From Rotaria socialis (taxonomy: Eukaryota > Rotifera > Eurotatoria > Philodinida > Philodinidae), in NCBI GenBank assembly GCA_905331475.1, contig CAJNYU010003572.1, positions 8,407-72,406 of the forward strand: a DNA stretch of 64,000 bases. Reading direction: 5' to 3'. Within the stretch, counting starts at the first letter, position 1; each line of letters starts with the position of its first letter. Position numbers and translations under genes: made by a program. This document shows positions 60,197 to 64,000 of this stretch, one piece after another. The notes beneath the pieces were generated by a model. It was not told where the DNA came from, did not search any database, and saw only the letters and a program-made list of their open reading frames with translations.

Positions 60197-61053
60197 ATTT
60201 GTTTTTCTTTTGATATTGATTATTTTTTCTTGACGAACTGGTTTCTTGATAACGACGATTGTACAAAGAATCAGCAAATAACAGTTTATTATTTTTTTTT
60301 TATCTCTGCTTTATAATGATCTAGTCTATTGATAACAACATAGTCAGCTCTGGATTCAGAACACCGTAGTTTGTTTTTCAATCGATACGAACTATTCATT
60401 AATATACTAAACGATCGAGGATTTTATCCTAGTTTGATATCCCAGCATGACTGAAAATTGAAGACTAGATTTGATGAAGATTTCTGAAAGAATTTTCCAA
60501 ACATTTAAACCATAGTTTTCAAATACAAAGTCCTTTTTATGACACGGAAAACCAAGTGGACTCTACAATGAGTTTTACATGGATTTTTGAAGTTTTGAAA
60601 AATAATTGGTGAATTTCTCAGTCGTATTTGTAATTATTCCAATCGCTTAATCTTTTATTTTCATTTGTTTACTAAATCTTAAAAATCTTAATTTTGAAAG
60701 AGACACTTGCGATAAAGATTAGGATTAAGTTTCTTAATCATTACAATATTGCGTAGGTATGTTTGTCTGTAATCGATTGCTGACTTCAGTTGTTTTCTTC
60801 ATCTACTGAAAACGAGAATATTCTTTCGTATTTTTTTAATCAAGTTTAAAAAAAGTAGAATTGAGTTTTGTTGAACACATGTTTGTCATGAAACTCAATA
60901 ATACGAAACACGAGAAAACCTAATGAAAAGCACTTGTTTTTTTCTTCTTATTTCATACTCAAGTTATTTTCTACTACTAATATCTGAGAAGCAGAATAGA
61001 ACTAGTGATAAACGAAATTGATTAATACGGTTTTGAACTGATATTTATTCATA
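60197..61053. other. Divergent intergenic region between aquaporin and mucin-like genes
   Basis: Should hold both promoters. AT-rich with poly-T tracts (about 60290-60301). No defined element or gene was recognised. Confidence 0.45.
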
Positions 61054-63317
61054 ATGGATTGGCGTGATTTTTGTCACCATTTTATTCTTCTTTTATTCAT
61101 TACGATGATATCAATTTTCGTAAGTGATGGTACGTAATGTGAGATAAGCTTTCATTTTTGAAAGATATGAATCAAATTGAAACTGATGCGTTTTTTTTTC
61201 GTATACCTAGAACAAACACTAGCGGTTACTCTAGGTATGTTATATGGTAAAATCAAATTTCGACAAAAAGAATTTCGCCATAGTACAAGGGGTCGGTTGC
61301 ATAACATATTATTAAATGAGACTCTGTCTTTCTATATAGAATTTTCATAATTGAAATTCTTTTTCCATGCAACAAATAGATTCAAGTGCCTTCTAATTTT
61401 TCGCATGTTCTAACCAAGAGATTTTTTTTTCTAGAATGAAACAGAAATCTATCAATCGATAGAGAACTTCAAAACAATGATATATAAAACATTGTGATAA
61501 GTGGGAGTTTGTAGGAGGTAATTTACATTTTCTGTTTTTACTGACTGTTCTCACAAAAACAAGTTTTGCTGGTGAAAATCGAGCCTGTGAAAAAATCTTG
61601 CTTTAAAAAGTGATAGAATGTGAAGTTCTCTATCGATTGATAGATTTCTGTTTCATTCTAGAAAAAAATCTCTTGGTTAGAACATGCGAAAAATTAGAAG
61701 GCACTTGAATCTATTTGTTGCATGAAAAAAGAGTTTCAATTATGAAAATTCTATATAGAAAGATAGAGTCTCGTTTAAGAATATATCATGCAACCGACCC
61801 CTTGTACTATCTATATTACCATTTGAATCAGATCCGTATCTCCTCCTAGTATGAAAAAGGAATTGAATAAAGAAACGCTAAAAAAAACCTGAACAATCAA
61901 TTTCGCTTAATATGTTGTCCAAATCCAGATGGCAAAATTCCATAGAACCTTTTATTTCAAGTGTCGAATGGAGCGTAAAAATATACTTTGTTTCAGCAGA
62001 AAGCGCTACAAAGGAGATCACTTAGAAAGCAGACTTGAACCAATAGAGCTTCTGAATAATTGATTCTAGTGACACTAAGAAGAAAATTCTGATGTAACTA
62101 ACGATGAACTTTTATATTAATTAGTATACATGAAGAAACGAACAAATCACACTTTCAGTATCATTCAGAGTTGATATGTATTGGACTGAGAATGATTATG
62201 AAGAAGAAGAGAAAGATTCCAGTACTATAGTCTTTTGATTGATACAGGCAATGAACTGAAGTTCTTTACTAGATGATCTTTTAAATTTAACTGTATTCAA
62301 ATTGAAAATTTAATAAGTCAGTGTTTATGTACCTATGAAGATCGTATCAGGATTCGGACTTATGGCATAATAATGAGTAAATATGGTTGTTTTGAAAATG
62401 AGAGTTTCGCTAGTACTACTAAAAATTTATTTGTGGCAAATTTGAAAGATTATGAATTGGTTCTTCTAGAGATATTCGATATGTAGGTCGATTCGAACTT
62501 TTAGAAAATAGTTTGAGAAAATTTTTGTTCGTTTTCGCTGAAATAGTTCGATCTATTTAATGGCTATTTAATTTATCACCGAACAAAAAACCAAGTCGCA
62601 ATTATATCATTAAAGTTTGTCGAAGATGCCTTGTTCACAATGAAAATTTCATTAAAACAGGCCTCAATCATTTTTAATAGACTAACGATATACTCGTAAT
62701 TATGATGTGTAGTCGAATTCCAGTCGATATCTAAATAGTTTATTTCGCGAGTTTTTAAAGTCCGACCTTCAAAAACATTCTTATTTTTCATCGGCTTCGA
62801 ACTACAGTTGAATATTAAGTAGATCCGATCGAAAAGATCATCGCCATCCTGTGTCAGAATGATAGTTTATTTTTTATGATGAACACAGAAAAATCGTAGA
62901 ATTGAACAATTTATACTTTTCAAACAAGAAATATCAGTGAGAGTCCTTTTCTGGTAGGCACTACGGTAACTACAACTGTTGCTACAACAAGTGACAGCAC
63001 CATTGGCATCAGTCTAACAAGCGTGGCTGCTTCTACTACCACTGTGTCCACTGTTTCAAAGAATAGCACACACAGCTCCATTAATTCTACTGCTACAACT
63101 ACGACTCACAATAGTAATAATAATACCACTACAATTGTTACGACTACTACAGGTAGCAATACTACGACAACATTGACAACAACAGTTTCTAGCACTACTG
63201 CCATTGATACGACTACAGATAGTACTACTGCCCCAGACACCAGCACAGATAGCAGTAATACACCTACGGATGCGACGACTACAATGGCAACAACCGATAG
63301 TACCATAATCACTACAA
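61054..63317 (+). CDS. Mucin-like secreted protein, 5' part (3' end unresolved)
   Basis: Three exons fit in phase: 61054-61129, a 24-nt exon 61211-61234, and 62958-63317; all three boundaries are phase 1. Exon 1 encodes a leader with a hydrophobic core (HFILLLFITMMISIFVSDG). Exon 3 encodes a Thr/Ser-dominated stretch of about 120 residues, TTTT runs spaced by Ser, Asn, Asp and Val, typical of heavily O-glycosylated mucin-like stalks. A good donor, A|GTAAGC at 63318, suggests further exons downstream; without it the frame stops at 63374-63376 after about 20 less biased residues. The 1.7-kb second intron contains a long fold-back repeat. Role: extracellular coat or adhesion, by composition only. 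The opposite strand of exon 3 also reads open (Val-rich), an artefact of the ACN repeats. Confidence 0.6.
61280..61810. repeat. Long inverted repeat (fold-back), arms of about 190 bp
   Basis: The left arm (61280-61470) starts ATAGTACAAGGGGTCGGTTG and the right arm (61622-61810) ends in its complement. GATTCAAGTGCCTTCTAATT and TCTATCAATCGATAGAGAAC blocks pair across the arms, with only a few mismatches and indels. The spacer is about 150 bp. The inner end of each arm (ATCGATTGATAGAT) is itself palindromic. No coding capacity. It lies inside an intron of the mucin-like gene. Confidence 0.85.
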
Positions 63318-64000
63318 GTAAGCCTGGTTTATATTTTGCTTTCAAAAACTTGTTTAAGAATGGCAATACCTATTGAATATTATATTTTTCATGACTAAAG
63401 AGTTCAATGTAAAGTTTCAAGTAATTACAAATTTCGAGCCCATAAAACTTAATGAAGAAAAGCGTCAAAACATGTCTGCAGCAGAAAAATACTATTAACC
63501 ACTCGAAGTTTTTTGATCTGGTAAGGTTGTACCTGACGAACGTTTTACAGGATTATGTAAAGTTCCTTAAAATAATAAACAGACTTTTTTAAATTAAATC
63601 GAGATGTAATTAAACGATGAGTTGTAATACGTGCCGAAACTGTAAGTACTTTCAATGCTGATGTTATATTTTATATGAAGAAAAACTACTAAATTCTTGG
63701 CAATGACATAAAAATACTTGTTGTACTTATGCATGATTGAGAAACTATCTGCATACGTATTTGATGATTCAAATAGGCTTTTTCTAAATCATTTTTCCCG
63801 TATTCAGATTTATTTTATTTTCGAACTAAGCTTCTTCAACTCCCTAAGAATTAACTATTATATTTAGAACGGCGATATTCCATTCTGAACACAGAGTCGC
63901 GCTATATTGCGTTTTAGTCAACCTAGAAATTTTATTTTAATATTTAGCGAATTTTATAGAGAAGCACGCACGATGACGATGACCGTCGTTCTAAACCGTT
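63318..64000. other. Downstream intron or intergenic DNA at the window edge
   Basis: No exon could be placed. If the donor at 63318 is used this is intron sequence of the mucin-like gene running out of the window; otherwise it is intergenic. Confidence 0.4.

Noticed and set aside
63106-63366. Open frame on the minus strand, Val/Leu-rich
   Set aside because: It is the antisense reading of the Thr-rich ACN repeats of the mucin-like exon; no independent support.

Overview
The window is AT-rich animal nuclear DNA with no bacterial-style operons. Most genes are cut by short GT-AG introns, often about 50-100 nt, although introns of up to about 1.8 kb also occur. The gene content is metazoan: integrin-linked kinase, a rhodopsin-family GPCR, an aquaporin and adenosylhomocysteinase. 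It also includes gene types that are expanded, or look acquired, in bdelloid rotifers: an ADP-ribosyltransferase fused to TPRs, a GH99-like secreted hydrolase, and an intronless bacterial/fungal-type FAD monooxygenase. I infer a bdelloid rotifer (Adineta/Rotaria type), with moderate confidence.

Layout. 1-6.3 kb holds repeats and mobile-element remnants, including a 126-bp MITE with a 9-bp duplication and a nested inverted-repeat element. 6.3-9.8 kb holds a four-exon neuropeptide-type GPCR, flanked by two inverted copies of one dispersed repeat. 14.2-15.5 kb holds a four-exon NHL beta-propeller gene, and 16.5-17.1 kb a minus-strand last exon of a surface protein. 20.0-22.7 kb holds a complete 11-exon ILK gene with a small transposable element in intron 8. 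24.8-26.1 kb holds the FAD monooxygenase. 28.8-30.1 kb holds a membrane-spanning PARP-like protein. 32.1-33.2 kb holds a helical membrane-protein gene broken by one in-frame stop. 37.0-37.6 kb holds a secreted LURP-one-like protein, and 38.7-39.0 kb a decayed pogo/Tigger transposase. 40.1-43.2 kb holds the ART-TPR protein. 44.6-46.2 kb holds a 1.6-kb relative of the ILK-intron element, abutting a small ORF. 47.5-49.6 kb holds the GH99-like gene, 51.0-51.7 kb a stand-alone ART, 52.1-52.5 kb a small two-exon gene and 54.4-55.3 kb a secreted protein with two YbaY/YscW-like domains. 56.1-58.0 kb holds adenosylhomocysteinase, 58.8-60.2 kb the aquaporin, and 61.1 kb to beyond 63.3 kb the start of a mucin-like gene.

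The genes do not form one pathway. The most notable theme is ADP-ribosylation: three different ADP-ribosyltransferase architectures lie within 23 kb (PARP-type H-Y-E at 29 kb; R-S-ExE types at 40 and 51 kb). The second theme is long fold-back DNA. Four large inverted repeats, three with arms near 190 bp, sit in the gaps or in an intron. Exon models were built by hand by matching splice phases and protein families; no alignment or database search was run.
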